A stretch of 64,000 nt of DNA, from assembly GCA_049324835.1 (NCBI GenBank), contig JBMOMT010000022.1, forward strand, positions 1-64,000, given 5' to 3'. The position numbers and the translations under genes were made by a program. Positions 56,701 through 63,279 of the stretch are shown in pieces. Every line of letters starts with the position of its first letter. Position 1 is the stretch's first letter. The notes under the pieces were generated by a model. It saw only the letters and a list, made by a program, of their open reading frames with translations, was not told the origin of the DNA and searched no databases. The stretch comes from JBMOMT01 sp049324835. Lineage in GTDB: Bacteria > Chloroflexota > Anaerolineae > CAYNKW01.

Positions 56701-57751
56701 GCACGACGTGGACTTTTCTTCGGCGCGGAACGGAACCTTCGAGTTCCAGCCTGCCCAGGGTGATGGTTACTACTATCTGGCTACGGTGGCCATCGATGAA
56801 GCCGGCAACGCCGAGCCCATCGGGGCCAACGGTAAAGCCCTGACCATCTATGACACCACGCCGCCTGCCTCGCAGGCCAGCTCGCCCGCCGAGTGGGGTG
56901 ATTTCGACTTTACCGTCGAGTGGAGCGGCGACGACACGGCCGTTGGCTCTGGGATTGCCGTCTTTGACGTGCAGGTCAAGATCGGCGATGGCGACTGGAG
57001 CGACTGGATCACCCAGACGGCCCAGACCTCCGCGGTTTATACCGCCGTCTATGCCGGCGAGCCCTCGGCCACCTATCACTTTCGCAGCCGCGCCACCGAC
57101 AACGCCGGGCATGTCGAGGACTGGCCCGAAGCGACCGACGGCGACACGACGACCCTGGTTCACTTTCCGGGCAGTTTCCCCGGCAAATACCAGCTCTTTC
57201 TGCCTCTCGTCAGCCGCAATCACGGCGGGCCGCAACTGCCCGACCTGATGGTGGAAAGCGTGACGGTGACGCCCGCCCAACCGACGGCCGGCGTGCCCGG
57301 CTGGGAACTGAGCATCACCGTCAGGAACATCGGTCGCGCCTCGCTGCCCAACGGCGTGTGGGTGGATCTGTATGTGGACCCGCTGCCCGAACGGCTGCCC
57401 ATCGAGGCCAACGAATCTTTCTACGACCTGTGCACCTATGGCGGTGTGTGGTGGATCGGGCAGCTCGACCCCGGCGAGAGCATCGTGCTGACCAAAGCCG
57501 ACATCCCACCGGCCTGGCTGCCCTTCTTCCCCGACCCGTGGACCACGCCGGGTGATCACACCCTCTACGTCCAGGTCGACTCGATAGACGAGCGCACCTC
57601 GACGCCGCCGGCCTGGGCGCGGGTGTACGAGTCGAACGAGAACAACAACGTCTTTGGCCCGGTGGTGGTGCATGTCCAGGGCGTGGGTGGCAACTCGACC
57701 GATGCGCCGGCCGTGCCGTCCGAGATGCCGGCCCGGCATCCGCCGCAGTAA
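44729..57751 (+). CDS. Giant secreted modular repeat protein (about 4340 aa)
   Basis: ATG 44729 (TAGGAG about 8 nt upstream) gives a clean signal peptide, MKTTTTQKTLAWR plus hydrophobic core ending AWA-AN. ATG 44582 has a stronger AGGAGG but adds 49 residues before it. After a roughly 160-residue N-terminal domain and one FN3-like domain come about 21 A modules of 100-105 residues (core DTGSGITYRLER..NG), six or seven B modules (WPG.I.GAASD, YWNG, SRATD) and five C modules (SSPTHPD, WYFHVRALD). The C-terminus has further Ig-like domains, an LFLPLVSRN segment and a CARDB domain from about 57235. A modules carry an acidic DVDWDADG-type loop that could bind calcium. No enzyme domain is seen. Inferred role: surface fibre or adhesin. 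Confidence 0.88.
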   Translation: MKTTTTQKTLAWRLFSVWVVLTMLVPTALFVGRVPAAWAANTGWRSPTANAADYGGDGNGFERNPTNAYADGGGYAESRDNGVLLGDQTERHRYYNYGLNVPTGATIYGIEVRLDWWLDSTSDTNTMSVELSWDGGSSWTSAKTDSQETTSEHTVILGSTSDTWGRTWSPSDFSNANFRVRILNYSSNVWGSRDFRLDWVPVRVTYNRAPSVPALVSPANDAYVDDNTPLLDWNAATDPDGDTLTYAVSIDGGTYTDVGTATNYTTGVLAERQYTWQVRAYDGWTNGYSYSEVWNFTVDTDTPATPAYLNEGNPDQDYYSNTAYSLLINWGSAPDTGSGITYQLQRRVNGGGWAGRYNGGNTSFTDTATFNDNDFIEYQVRACTGAGICGGWRASDGIRIDSTNPATVTGVGEGDAVGADDDWDEDNSYYVFWNTVADTGSGISYQVQRSVNTGSWDDLTPTGLTCDASRCWGDDPMGHSDGDAIAYRVRAINGAGRTGSWSAVSDGVTLDLSAPDSSVDTGGVYNPVSWPGQIAGGASDGGSGVAQVHIRIYDADASAYWSGSDWSGTADSWVLASGATAWNYAFPGARLTDGHTYVVDSRATDVAGNPESSYGNNNFLYAAGAPEAPVPVSTTHPDPDTWYNNNQPSFEWDEPYSPIGVAGYSILLDQYAGTIPDKIQDTTQRTYDAATTPDGVWYFHVRAVDVTGQWGPAGHVRVQIDTTTPQAPTGVTEGNPDVDWDADGDIVVFWSAVPNTGSGISYRLERSVNGGPYTLVQTGLTGTSHNDNPGGYNDGDTVRYRVRATNGVGLSGGWRESDGMTIDSQTPAAPAWVYEDATAEPDRDYHNSANGAVTVRWATVTDTGSGITYRLEKQINAGVWTLVAQGLTGNVYADSGSYSDGDLIRYRVTAVNGVGTEGDPGNSDGFTIDINIPALPAWVREGVATDPDWDYDDDGSFTVYWAAVTDTGSGITYRLEKSVDDGAWQLVAEGIEATSRADSDTYVDGASIRYRVTPINGAGTAGPYRLSDGITIDLDAPQAPAWVRENDPDVDFDTDGAVWVNWAVVANTGSGITYDLQRRINGAAWTDRATDLAVTSFNDTDTHADETLIEYRVVAHNGVGRTSAATASDGVRVDTGVPATPTGVGEGDVVGVDDDFDQDNTFYVFWTGVAATATGDQIRYTVERNVNSSGWQVAVAGLTATSWDDPQAYSNGDQVAYRITAVNGAGTAGAVSVASDGLTVDTGRPNSTIDTAGYYSGVSWPDEIEGAASDDYSDVAQVEITIYDTDANLWWDGDSWESGGPYWLLTSGTANWTYALGEDDLTDGHNYDLQSRATDNAGNVETSYGTSSFIFASSGPQAPVVSSATHPDPGIWYNQNDPAFSWTTPGGPAPIVGYSFVLDQNAGTTPDAVVDTTGNNASYADVADGTWYFHVRALDNTSTWGPAGHYSIHIDTATPNAPATVTDESPDVDWDFDGSVTVHWTGVPDTGSGIVYSVERQIGVAAWTVLSDTVASTSFLDPSTGYADGAFIRYRVSARNGVNLTGPTTNSDGFTVDSDAPPTPAWVAENAPPPDDEDFDPDGSVRVYWAASTNTGSGLSYRLERRVTPEGGIPGGWTLVAEGLTGVSYNDPPLHSDGDRVEYRVTAVNGVGSFNPPAVSDGITIDTDTPAAPAEVTENSPDIDWSLDGSVTVFWGGVSDTGSGITYRLERQVNAAAWSLVADELPGGATSYPDSGAYNDGDLIRYRVRAANGAGAAGAWRESDGMTIDSSTPAAAGWVREENPDIDFDADGALTVYWAAVSDTGSGITYRLEKQVDAGAWTVIAQGLAGDSYYDGQTQPDGSVVHYRITAVNGVGTAGNAATSDGVTVDTGFPAAPAGLGEGDVVGNDDVFDQDNAFVVFWNGVADTGSGIAYDIEKSLNGGDWVAATSGVVGTSWDDPVPYSNGDTVQYRVRAVNGAGLEGPWSAASSGITLDFIAPDSAVTTHGYYNAFNWPGMILGASSDTGSDVAIVHITIQRASDSQYWNGTAWQAGPLWLAATGAINWQYTFAPADGETYDIRSRATDYADNVEVTYGVGSFTYSESGPQAPEISSPTHPDEGAWYDANSPTFNWTEPGSAAPVVGYSYVLDQNPGTTPDAVADTTARTVSYSGLADGVWYFHVRALDNANNWGPADHFGVHIDTATPAIPATITEESPDVDWDADGTLTVYWAAVPDTGSGITYRLERELNHSGVWTLVVTTPETSHADSGAYADGTFIRYRVRAQNGVGHLGGWVTSDGVTIDSDTPAAPAFVREGVATDPDWDWDADGSYTVYWGGVANTGSGIQYRLYRRVNGGAWQLLTTIPGTSFADSGAYPDHTLIEYQVVAVNGAGTASAPATSDGIRIDGDAPATPASVTEESPDVDWDYDGDVTVHWSGVPDTGSGITYRLERNLNGGGWTVITTQAGTTYADDIGTVDGAFAQYRVTAVNGVGAESAPRLSDGVTVDSQAVPQPGWVREDSATEPDRDFYPNADGAITVYWAGVADTGSGIRYRLERQVNGGAWTLVAANLIGANYPDSGAYADGDVIAYRVTAVNGVLTESASRVSDGMTIDIDVPAAPTAVGEGDAAGADDDFDENNVFYVFWTAPAETGSGLSYTVQRSRNGGAWEQATTGLLCAETPCRWDDPVPYSNGDTVQYRIVAVNGAGHSSEPSAASDGITLDFAQPDSAVSTAGYYNSFNWPGFIYGAASDSLSDVAYVDVTIQRGSDGQYWNGAGWQAAAAWLRATGTLNWQYAFAPADGETYSIRSRATDNATNVETTFGVGSFTYAASGPSAPEISSPTHPDEATWYNDDAPTFNWTTPPSGAGIQGYSYALDHNPASLPDNIIETNGNTVAFANLDDGIWYFHVRAQDGANNWGPADHFRVNIDTAAPAAPASITEESPDVDWDADGAVTVYWSAVTDTGSPITYRLERNLNGGGWQLLAGALATTQYADAGYANGDTVHYRVRAADEVGLTSAWTESDGVSFDLTTPPVPANVGEGDVAGADDDWDQDNDFVAFWNAVPGAPSGISYSVERSRNGGAWEEMITGVTATQWQDPTPYSSGENVAYRVTAHTGAGRSSAPSASSDGITLDFVRPDSVIETGGFYNNFTWPGYIHGTATDDLSDVAYVDITLRRQSDGQYWNGAAWVAAVTWLRAAGTANWQYTFAPADGETYDLQSRATDLADNIETTLGSSTFNYSSSGPGAPEISSPTHPDEAIWYNAASPTFNWTTPASGSGISGYSYVLDHAPDTEPDLFADTNGNTRGYTNLADGAWYFHVRALDNAGNWGPPDHFQVNIDTANPPAPAAVTEETPDVDWDADGVITVYWSAVADTSPVTYVLERSTNGGGVWAGVATGIVATDYLDPITHPDATTLLYRVRAVDAVGLLGPWTQSDGATVDSETPAQPAGLGEGDVVGADDAWDQDNTFYAFWNAAPNTGSGIVYTIERSVDGGAWETVQTDYAQTFWEDPLVFADGETMRYRITAINGVGTVSPVSAASSGITLDLTRPDSTVTTAGTYGPASWPGHIDGAADDATSGVDLVQITLQRSSDGHYWNGGAWVAGPVWLLTTGANTWTYVFAPEDGESYAVQSRATDAAGNLELDYGLGNFTYTLSEPDSTVTTSGLYVGAAWLGQIEGTAYAPMAALDFVDLTIQRVSDGHYFDGAAWAAAPVWLRASGTNPWAYVFTPADGETYTVRSRATDAVGNVEAAYGTGSLSYDAAAPVIQTVTVASNESYFYNPGLSAEGGSVYFDSQPGEGAGQTLTVTVTFDEPHPASLAAGTAFGDTPPLDTAAPWTASYSVEAYAGAQSDVHFVVADTLGLTDTASITFVEDNLPPASVASIAEEATNSAPIEIDWQASDNASGVYETHLWVKYQPIGAWTDTGLSMSGVSGSFLYTPTLGSGTYYFATLAVDHVGNAEAEPTAFGDDQVDFDDVPPSSSMDAPVYATTAPVNIIWSASDDAKYTYLYYRYGASGDWHDVDFSSARNGTFEFQPAQGDGYYYLATVAIDEAGNAEPIGANGKALTIYDTTPPASQASSPAEWGDFDFTVEWSGDDTAVGSGIAVFDVQVKIGDGDWSDWITQTAQTSAVYTAVYAGEPSATYHFRSRATDNAGHVEDWPEATDGDTTTLVHFPGSFPGKYQLFLPLVSRNHGGPQLPDLMVESVTVTPAQPTAGVPGWELSITVRNIGRASLPNGVWVDLYVDPLPERLPIEANESFYDLCTYGGVWWIGQLDPGESIVLTKADIPPAWLPFFPDPWTTPGDHTLYVQVDSIDERTSTPPAWARVYESNENNNVFGPVVVHVQGVGGNSTDAPAVPSEMPARHPPQ

Positions 57752-57768
57752 AAGACGGCAAAAACAGG

Positions 57769-57803
57769 CCCTGCCGCAGGCGGCCCGGTAACCTGCGGCA
57801 GGG
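57769..57803 (+). terminator. Stem-loop after the giant gene
   Basis: CCCTGCCGCAGG (57769-57780) and CCTGCGGCAGGG (57792-57803) form a perfect 12-bp stem 18 bp after the stop. There is no T-tract, so it may stabilise the 3' end or terminate weakly. Confidence 0.5.
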
Positions 57804-57856
57804 AGCAAAACCGTCGCCGCCTGGACCCGGCCGCAAGGCAGATCCCGGCGGCGACG

Positions 57857-57885
57857 TTGAAGTCTTGGCAGCTCTGTGTTATAAT
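57857..57885 (+). promoter_or_regulatory. Promoter of the two small secreted proteins
   Basis: TTGAAG (57857-57862), 17-bp spacer, perfect TATAAT (57880-57885), about 55 nt before the ribosome-binding site of the gene at 57945. Confidence 0.6.
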
Positions 57886-57944
57886 CCGTTTCAGAACGTC
57901 GAGTTTGGGGCAGGGCCTGGGTTGGGGGGTAGGGGAGAGGGAAA

Positions 57945-58337
57945 ATGAACCATCGTTTATCACGCCATTGGCTTTTGGTCTCGAGCTTGTTGATCCTGAT
58001 GTTGATCGGTGTTACCTTGAGCATGCCGTCTCGTGCGGTGGCTCAGGAAAGCAGCACGCCGACCCATCCACCGGCGCCGCCCACGCGAACCCTGCCGCCA
58101 GGGCCAAGAGTGACGCCCACAGCCACGCCTGTACCGCCCACATCAGCGCCAGCGCCGCCGGCCGCTCCAGAGGAACAACCCACCCCGACGCCTGAGCCGC
58201 CGGAGGTCATGCCGGTGACGGGCGCCCCTGTGGCACATGGCGTGTGGGCCGGGTTGCCCGTGGCGCTGATTCTCACCGGTCTGGCGGCTCTGTTTTGGGC
58301 TTCCAGGATCAGCCGACGCTCAAATCACATCGGTTAG
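57945..58337 (+). CDS. Small Pro/Thr-rich surface protein with MPVTGA anchor
   Basis: A 130-residue protein from ATG 57945 (GGGAGAGGG upstream). It has a signal peptide (core LLVSSLLILMLIGVTL, AVAQ end), then a roughly 55-residue Pro/Thr stalk with no folded domain. Next come MPVTGAP, a hydrophobic span (LPVALILTGLAALFWA) and a basic tail SRISRRS. This is the layout of an LPXTG-type cell-wall sorting signal or a simple C-terminal membrane anchor. No sortase is encoded in the window. The next gene starts 14 bp later and has a matching stalk. Confidence 0.78.
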   Translation: MNHRLSRHWLLVSSLLILMLIGVTLSMPSRAVAQESSTPTHPPAPPTRTLPPGPRVTPTATPVPPTSAPAPPAAPEEQPTPTPEPPEVMPVTGAPVAHGVWAGLPVALILTGLAALFWASRISRRSNHIG

Positions 58338-58351
58338 TCGCGGAGGTTCAA

Positions 58352-59365
58352 ATGGCGAGGCGAGCATTCTGGCGAACCGGGATCGCTGCCGGACTGGTGA
58401 TCGCCGTCCTGGCTGGGGTGTGCGCCCTGACGGGGGGGGTGATGGCCCAGGATACGCCGCCGCCGCGCCACACCCCGACGCCCACCATCCCGGTGCGGTT
58501 TACCCCGACGCCCAACACCAGCCCTACTTCTGAACCGCCTCCGCCAGCGCGTCACACGCCCACCCCCACCTCGCCGGTGTCACCACCCAGGCCGACATCG
58601 ACGCCGGTTCTTGTTGCCACACCGCCGCCGCCGGTTGTTGCACCCTGCCACGCCCTGCGCGGACGGCTGGTCAACCTGAACGGCGATCCGGTTTCGGCCC
58701 AGGTACAGCTCGACACAGTGGCCGGGACGATAGAACAAACCGTCGATGCCGGGGGCAACTATGCCTTCGACTGTCTGGGGGAAGGGGTGGCGCTCTTGAA
58801 GCCGGTGCTGCCCCCAGGCCTGACCTCTCTGACCACCGATGTCGCCGTGCGCATTGGGCGCCGGGCCGAGTGGCGCATCGACCTGGGTTATTACGGCGGC
58901 GCGCCCGCGCCTGCCACGCCTCTGACCCTGACGCTGACCTCAGAGACTCGAGAAATCTGGCCAGGGGCGCACGTGATGTTGACCCTTGAGGTGCAACACC
59001 GGCTGCCTCAATCGTTGGCTGCGGCATGGCTGAGTCTGCTCGTGCCGGAAGGGTTATCGATCGGCCAGGTGAGGCTGGAAAGTGGGACTTTTGAGGTCTG
59101 GCAAAACCTGTTGACCATCGAGCTGGGCGATCTGCCGCCCGACGGCGCAGCAACAGTTCAACTCGTTGTTCTCGTCACTCCGGAGGCAGCGCCAGACGCG
59201 CGCTGGCAGTTGGTATCTTTTTTTGGTTACCAGGACGGCGTGACCCGCCAGACCGCGCCGCTCGATCTCCAGATAACAACCCTTGCTCCGCCCAGCCTCT
59301 TGCCCGTCACCGGCGCTGAGCCGTGTTCCCTCTCTCAGCCTACTCGTAACGCAGCGCGTCGATAG
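58352..59365 (+). CDS. Secreted protein with Pro/Thr stalk and LPVTGAE terminus
   Basis: About 337 residues from ATG 58352, with CGGAGG 5 nt upstream. A signal peptide (core GIAAGLVIAVLAGVCAL) precedes a Pro/Thr-rich stalk (about 35-95). A carboxypeptidase-regulatory-like beta domain follows (ALRGRLVNLNGDPVSAQVQL ... GGNYAFDCLGEGVALLKPV), and then a second beta-sandwich (LTLTSETREIWPGAHVMLTL). It ends LLPVTGAEPCSLSQPTRNAARR: the sorting-type motif is present but no membrane span follows, unlike its neighbour. The last 26 bp overlap the convergent permease gene, so the anchor may have been lost by rearrangement. Confidence 0.75.
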   Translation: MARRAFWRTGIAAGLVIAVLAGVCALTGGVMAQDTPPPRHTPTPTIPVRFTPTPNTSPTSEPPPPARHTPTPTSPVSPPRPTSTPVLVATPPPPVVAPCHALRGRLVNLNGDPVSAQVQLDTVAGTIEQTVDAGGNYAFDCLGEGVALLKPVLPPGLTSLTTDVAVRIGRRAEWRIDLGYYGGAPAPATPLTLTLTSETREIWPGAHVMLTLEVQHRLPQSLAAAWLSLLVPEGLSIGQVRLESGTFEVWQNLLTIELGDLPPDGAATVQLVVLVTPEAAPDARWQLVSFFGYQDGVTRQTAPLDLQITTLAPPSLLPVTGAEPCSLSQPTRNAARR

Positions 59366-60584
59366 GGTTCAGCCCTGCGGCGCGGGTGGCGGGGTAGATG
59401 CCAAAGAACAACCCCACCGCCGCTGCAAAGCCAGTGGCCAATAGCACCATCTGGGCCGAGATGACCGGCTCGATGTTTTCTGTCAGGCTGGCGATGGCCC
59501 GTGAACCGGCGGTCCCCAGCCCGATGCCGATCAGGCCGCCCACCAGCGAGAGCACCATCGCCTCGATCAGAAATTGCAGCAGGATATCACGTCGTTTGGC
59601 GCCCACCGCCTTACGAATGCCGATCTCGCGCGTGCGCTCGGTGACGCTGACCAGCATGATATTCATGATGCCGATACCGCCCACCAACAGCGAGATAGCG
59701 GCGATAGCCCCCAGGAAAATGGTCAGCACCTGGGTCACTTCTTCGGCGATGCTCACCACATCGGCCTGGCTGAACACCGAAAAATCGTCGTCGTCGGCAA
59801 AGGCGATGCGGTGCCGTTGCCGCATCAACTCTTCTATCTGGGCCATGACGGCGTTCAACGTCTCTTGTTTATCGTTGCTCACCTGGACGTAGGCGATAGA
59901 GATGAGGTAATCGCCGCGCTTGTCGCGGTTGGGAAAGAGACGGCTGAGCGCGGTGGTGATGGGCACAAAGATGACGTCGTCTTCGTTGTTAAAGGCGCTG
60001 CGCCCCTTTTCTTCCATCACGCCCACCACACGAAAAGGAATGTTGCCGATACGAATCTGCTGCCCGATGGGATAACCGCCATTGGGAAAGAGCCGCTCGG
60101 CCACAGCCTGACCCAGCACCGCCACCCGAGAGCGGCTGTTGATCATCTCCTCGGTGATAAACTCCCCTTCCTGGACGTAAAAATTGCGCACAGCCTGATA
60201 CACCGGCGTGACGCCGCTGATGGTGGTATAGGTTTCCTTTTTGCCATAGATGACCAGCCGCGTTCGGCTGACCTCCGGCGCTATGGCCATCACGTCCTGC
60301 ACCGCCAGCGGATCGGCGATGGCCTGCGCATCGTCGTAGGTCAGAACGGCCGGCCGCGGCGCACGACCGGGATCGTCTTCCAACGTACCCGGCACCACAA
60401 AGATCAGGTTCGAGCCCAGCCCTTGAAACTGGCCGGTGACAAAACTCTCTACCCCCTCTCCTACCGACATGAGTGCGATGACCGCACCCACGCCGATGAT
60501 GATGCCCAGCATGGTGAGCACCGAGCGCATCTTGTTAGCGCCCAGCGCCCGAAAAGAGATGCGCAAACTCTCGTTCAGATTCAT
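59340..60584 (-). CDS. MacB-type ABC transporter permease
   Basis: A 414-residue membrane protein. The opening NLNESLRISFRALGANKMRSVLTMLGIIIGVGAVIALMSVG is the MacB/LolC-like first span. A large periplasmic-type domain follows (about 45-280), then three FtsX-like spans with LLVGGIGIMNIMLVSVTERTREIGIRKAVGA and the YPATRAAGLNPIDALRYE end. MacB-type systems are mechanotransmitters exporting peptides, lipids or drugs. It overlaps the ATPase gene by 4 bp and forms an operon with it and an HlyD-type adaptor. Confidence 0.93.
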   Translation of the reverse strand: MNLNESLRISFRALGANKMRSVLTMLGIIIGVGAVIALMSVGEGVESFVTGQFQGLGSNLIFVVPGTLEDDPGRAPRPAVLTYDDAQAIADPLAVQDVMAIAPEVSRTRLVIYGKKETYTTISGVTPVYQAVRNFYVQEGEFITEEMINSRSRVAVLGQAVAERLFPNGGYPIGQQIRIGNIPFRVVGVMEEKGRSAFNNEDDVIFVPITTALSRLFPNRDKRGDYLISIAYVQVSNDKQETLNAVMAQIEELMRQRHRIAFADDDDFSVFSQADVVSIAEEVTQVLTIFLGAIAAISLLVGGIGIMNIMLVSVTERTREIGIRKAVGAKRRDILLQFLIEAMVLSLVGGLIGIGLGTAGSRAIASLTENIEPVISAQMVLLATGFAAAVGLFFGIYPATRAAGLNPIDALRYE

Positions 60585-61339
60585 GATTGTCGACCGTCTT
60601 TTCTGTTCAGGATAGCTGCCAGCGTGGCGTGTGCATCCAGTGGGTTGGCCACGGCTTCGTCGCTCTCGATTCTGCCATCCAGCAGACGCACGATGCGCCG
60701 GGTGTGGGCAGCGATGTTGGGATCGTGAGTGACAAAGATGATGGTGATGCCAGTTTCCAGGTTGAGCCGTTGAAAAATGAGCAGGACCTCTGCACCGGAG
60801 CGAGAGTCCAGGTTACCTGTGGGCTCGTCGGCCAGGATGATATCGGGCTGTGTGACCAACGCGCGGGCGATGGCCACCCGCTGCTGCTGGCCGCCAGAAA
60901 GCTCGTTGGGTCGGTGGTGGACACGGTCGGCCAGGCCCACCATTTCCAGCGCCTCCAGCACCTTACGCCTGCGCTCTCGCCCACCGATGCCGCGATAGAT
61001 CAGCGGCAGTTCTACGTTTTGCAGCGCCGTGGTGCGTGGCAGCAGGTTAAAAGTCTGAAAGACAAAGCCGATCTTGTGGTTACGAATCTCTGCCAGGGCG
61101 TTGTCGTTTAGCGCGCCCACGTCCACGCCATCCAACAAATGGCTGCCGGAGGTGGGCTGATCCAGGCAACCCAGCACGTTCATCATGGTCGATTTGCCCG
61201 AGCCGGACGGCCCCATGATGGACATGAACGCCCCGTGGCCCACCTGAATAGAGACGCCCCGCAAGGCGTGTACCTGAACGTCGCCCAGGGTGTAGACCTT
61301 GGTGATGTCCTTGATTTCGATCAGAGGTTGCTCAGACAC
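60581..61339 (-). CDS. MacB/LolD-type ABC transporter ATP-binding protein
   Basis: A 252-residue ATPase. Walker A GPSGSGKST, Q-loop GFVFQTFNLL, signature LSGGQQQR, Walker B IILADEPTGNLD and switch His in FVTHDPNIA are all present. The sequence LGCLDQPTSGSHLLDGVDV is typical of the MacB/LolD group. It follows the membrane fusion protein gene by 9 bp and overlaps the permease start. Confidence 0.96.
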   Translation of the reverse strand: MSEQPLIEIKDITKVYTLGDVQVHALRGVSIQVGHGAFMSIMGPSGSGKSTMMNVLGCLDQPTSGSHLLDGVDVGALNDNALAEIRNHKIGFVFQTFNLLPRTTALQNVELPLIYRGIGGRERRRKVLEALEMVGLADRVHHRPNELSGGQQQRVAIARALVTQPDIILADEPTGNLDSRSGAEVLLIFQRLNLETGITIIFVTHDPNIAAHTRRIVRLLDGRIESDEAVANPLDAHATLAAILNRKDGRQS

Positions 61340-61348
61340 GAGCCTCTC

Positions 61349-62980
61349 CTAATTGGTGGGCGGCCCAAAGGCTTCACGCAGCTTGTCGCGGCTGGAGGTG
61401 GTGCGCACGATCAACGTATCGTTCTCTTCCAGCCCGTCGATCACCTCACTCACCTGTTCGTTGCGAAAGCCGATCTGGATCTCGATCTCTTGTGGTTGGC
61501 CCAGCACCAACCGCTCGGCGTACACCTTGCCCGTTTCCCGATCCAGCCGCAACGCGCGGTTGGGCACCAGCAGCACCTCTTTCAACCGCTGGGTGATGAT
61601 GTTGGCCGTGGCGCTCATCCCCTCGCGCACCGCAGCATCCCCCGTGTCCAGGTCGATGGTTACCAGATAGGCCACCACGCCGCTGGCCTGAAAGGCCGTA
61701 GGGGCGATGGCACGCACCCTGCCGCTCAATTCCCGATCCGGCAGGGCGTCGAGCGAAACGAGCACCTCCTGGGCCACGCTCACCTGCCCCACGTCCAGCT
61801 CGTCGATCTCGACCTCCATGTGAAAGCGCGACAGATCGACCAGCACCACCGCCGGCAGACCGCTGGCGGCCACTTCGTTTTCCTGGATGTTGACCTGGGC
61901 CACGATACCATCCAGGGGCGCGGTCAGGCGGACCTTTTCGAGCCGTAGTTGAGCCTGCTCCAGGGTCACCCTGGCCTGGGCCACCTGAGCCTGGAGGGCG
62001 TCGATCTGTTCCTGACGCGGCCCGGCCAGCAGCAGCGCCAGCGAGAGCTCGGCCTGATCGACCTGTACCTGGGCTGTCTGGACACGAGCCCGGGCAGCGT
62101 CCACTGCCGCCTGGGCCACTGCCAGATCCTCCGCCAAAGTCGGTGACTCTAGCATGTCCAGCCGCGCCTGAGCCTGGGCGATGGTTATCTGGGCCAGGCG
62201 GATATCCTGTTCACCGACACCTTGTTGTGCCTTTTGATATTGCAGTTCGGCGATGCGTGCCGAGAACTCGGCTGCGCCAACTGCTGCCTGACTCAATTCT
62301 TTTTGGTAGCCGGGCACCGGCTGTGGCTGGATGGCATCACGCTGGAGTTGGGCCTGCCACAGGCTGTTCCTGGCAATCTCCCAGTTTAGCCGTGCAATCT
62401 CGACGGACGTTTCGTCGGGGTTGGCCTGCAACTGGGCGAGCCGCACCCCGGCAGCCTCCACGTCTAGCTGAGCAATGGTCAGCTCTTCATCACTGACGAC
62501 GGCCTGGGCCTGGGCCTGGCGCGCCTCGGCGCTGGCGAGTTCGGCCTGGGCTGCCAAAAGGCTTGCCCTGGCCGCCTCGATGGTCAGATTGGCCTGGGCA
62601 ATCTCTTGCTCACGCGGCGCTGCCGTAGCCTGAGCCAGACTGGCCTCGGCAGCGTCCAACGCGGCCTGAGCCTGCCTGATGGCCAGTTCCAGGTCGTCGG
62701 TTTCGAGTTGGGCCAAGAGATCACCCGCCCGGACGGCATCGCCGCGGTCGACGAACACCTTTTGTACCACACCGGGCGAGCTAAAGATCAGGTTGATCGA
62801 TTTTTCTGCGGCAATGTTACCCGTGGCGCTGATAGTCACCAGCACATCGTCCCGGTAGACGCTCACTTCCTGCCAGGTCTGGTCTTCTTGTTGCTGTTTT
62901 TGCTGCCAGGCTTGCAGGCCCAGGAATCCGGCGGCAGCCACGACGACGATCGATACAACGAGGATGAGGGTTCTTGTCAT
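61349..62980 (-). CDS. HlyD-family membrane fusion (adaptor) protein
   Basis: A 543-residue protein from ATG 62980 (AGGGAGA upstream). An N-terminal membrane span (TLILVVSIVVVAAAGFLGL), first lipoyl half (VSATGNIAAEK-like segment with VFVDRGDAVRAGDLLAQLE), an unusually long Ala/Gln-rich coiled coil (about 75-360), second lipoyl half (VRLTAPLDGIVAQVNIQENEV) and a beta-barrel domain ending in LIVRTTSSRDKL. Such adaptors work with MacB-type transporters. The long hairpin suits spanning a thick wall or recruiting an outer partner. First gene of the exporter operon. Confidence 0.93.
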   Translation of the reverse strand: MTRTLILVVSIVVVAAAGFLGLQAWQQKQQQEDQTWQEVSVYRDDVLVTISATGNIAAEKSINLIFSSPGVVQKVFVDRGDAVRAGDLLAQLETDDLELAIRQAQAALDAAEASLAQATAAPREQEIAQANLTIEAARASLLAAQAELASAEARQAQAQAVVSDEELTIAQLDVEAAGVRLAQLQANPDETSVEIARLNWEIARNSLWQAQLQRDAIQPQPVPGYQKELSQAAVGAAEFSARIAELQYQKAQQGVGEQDIRLAQITIAQAQARLDMLESPTLAEDLAVAQAAVDAARARVQTAQVQVDQAELSLALLLAGPRQEQIDALQAQVAQARVTLEQAQLRLEKVRLTAPLDGIVAQVNIQENEVAASGLPAVVLVDLSRFHMEVEIDELDVGQVSVAQEVLVSLDALPDRELSGRVRAIAPTAFQASGVVAYLVTIDLDTGDAAVREGMSATANIITQRLKEVLLVPNRALRLDRETGKVYAERLVLGQPQEIEIQIGFRNEQVSEVIDGLEENDTLIVRTTSSRDKLREAFGPPTN

Positions 62981-63068
62981 GGTGTTTATCTCCCTGAAAA
63001 TCAATTCCATCCTGGCACTGGTCTCGGCGCAGATACATGGCATGTTGCCAACGATGGAAGTGACGGTT

Positions 63069-63098
63069 ATTATATCACATGCCGGGCGCTTGGAGCAA
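63069..63098 (-). promoter_or_regulatory. Promoter of the ABC exporter operon
   Basis: Minus strand TTGCTC (63093-63098), 18-bp spacer, perfect TATAAT (63069-63074), about 80 nt before the adaptor start. Confidence 0.55.
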
Positions 63099-63161
63099 AA
63101 AACAGGACGGGTTTGCCCGGAGCATTGCCCGATCTGCTGTACGCAGTGGTGGTTGCTGCGG

Positions 63162-63190
63162 TTGCCAAGTTGAGAAAACTATGGTATCAT
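63162..63190 (+). promoter_or_regulatory. Probable rex promoter
   Basis: TTGCCA (63162-63167), 17-bp spacer, TATCAT (63185-63190). A TTTCACAAA half-site (63201-63209) resembles half of a Rex operator just downstream, but its inverted partner is missing. Confidence 0.45.
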
Positions 63191-63279
63191 ATGTTCACGC
63201 TTTCACAAATGCTTGTCCGGGGCGGTGCGGAGGCGGCACACCAGCACAGAATATCCAGCACGCCGCAGGAGGGGCGAAC

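Noticed and set aside
63201..63209. TTTCACAAA near the rex start as a Rex operator
   Set aside because: Only one half-site is visible; the inverted TTGTGAA partner at the proper distance is missing.
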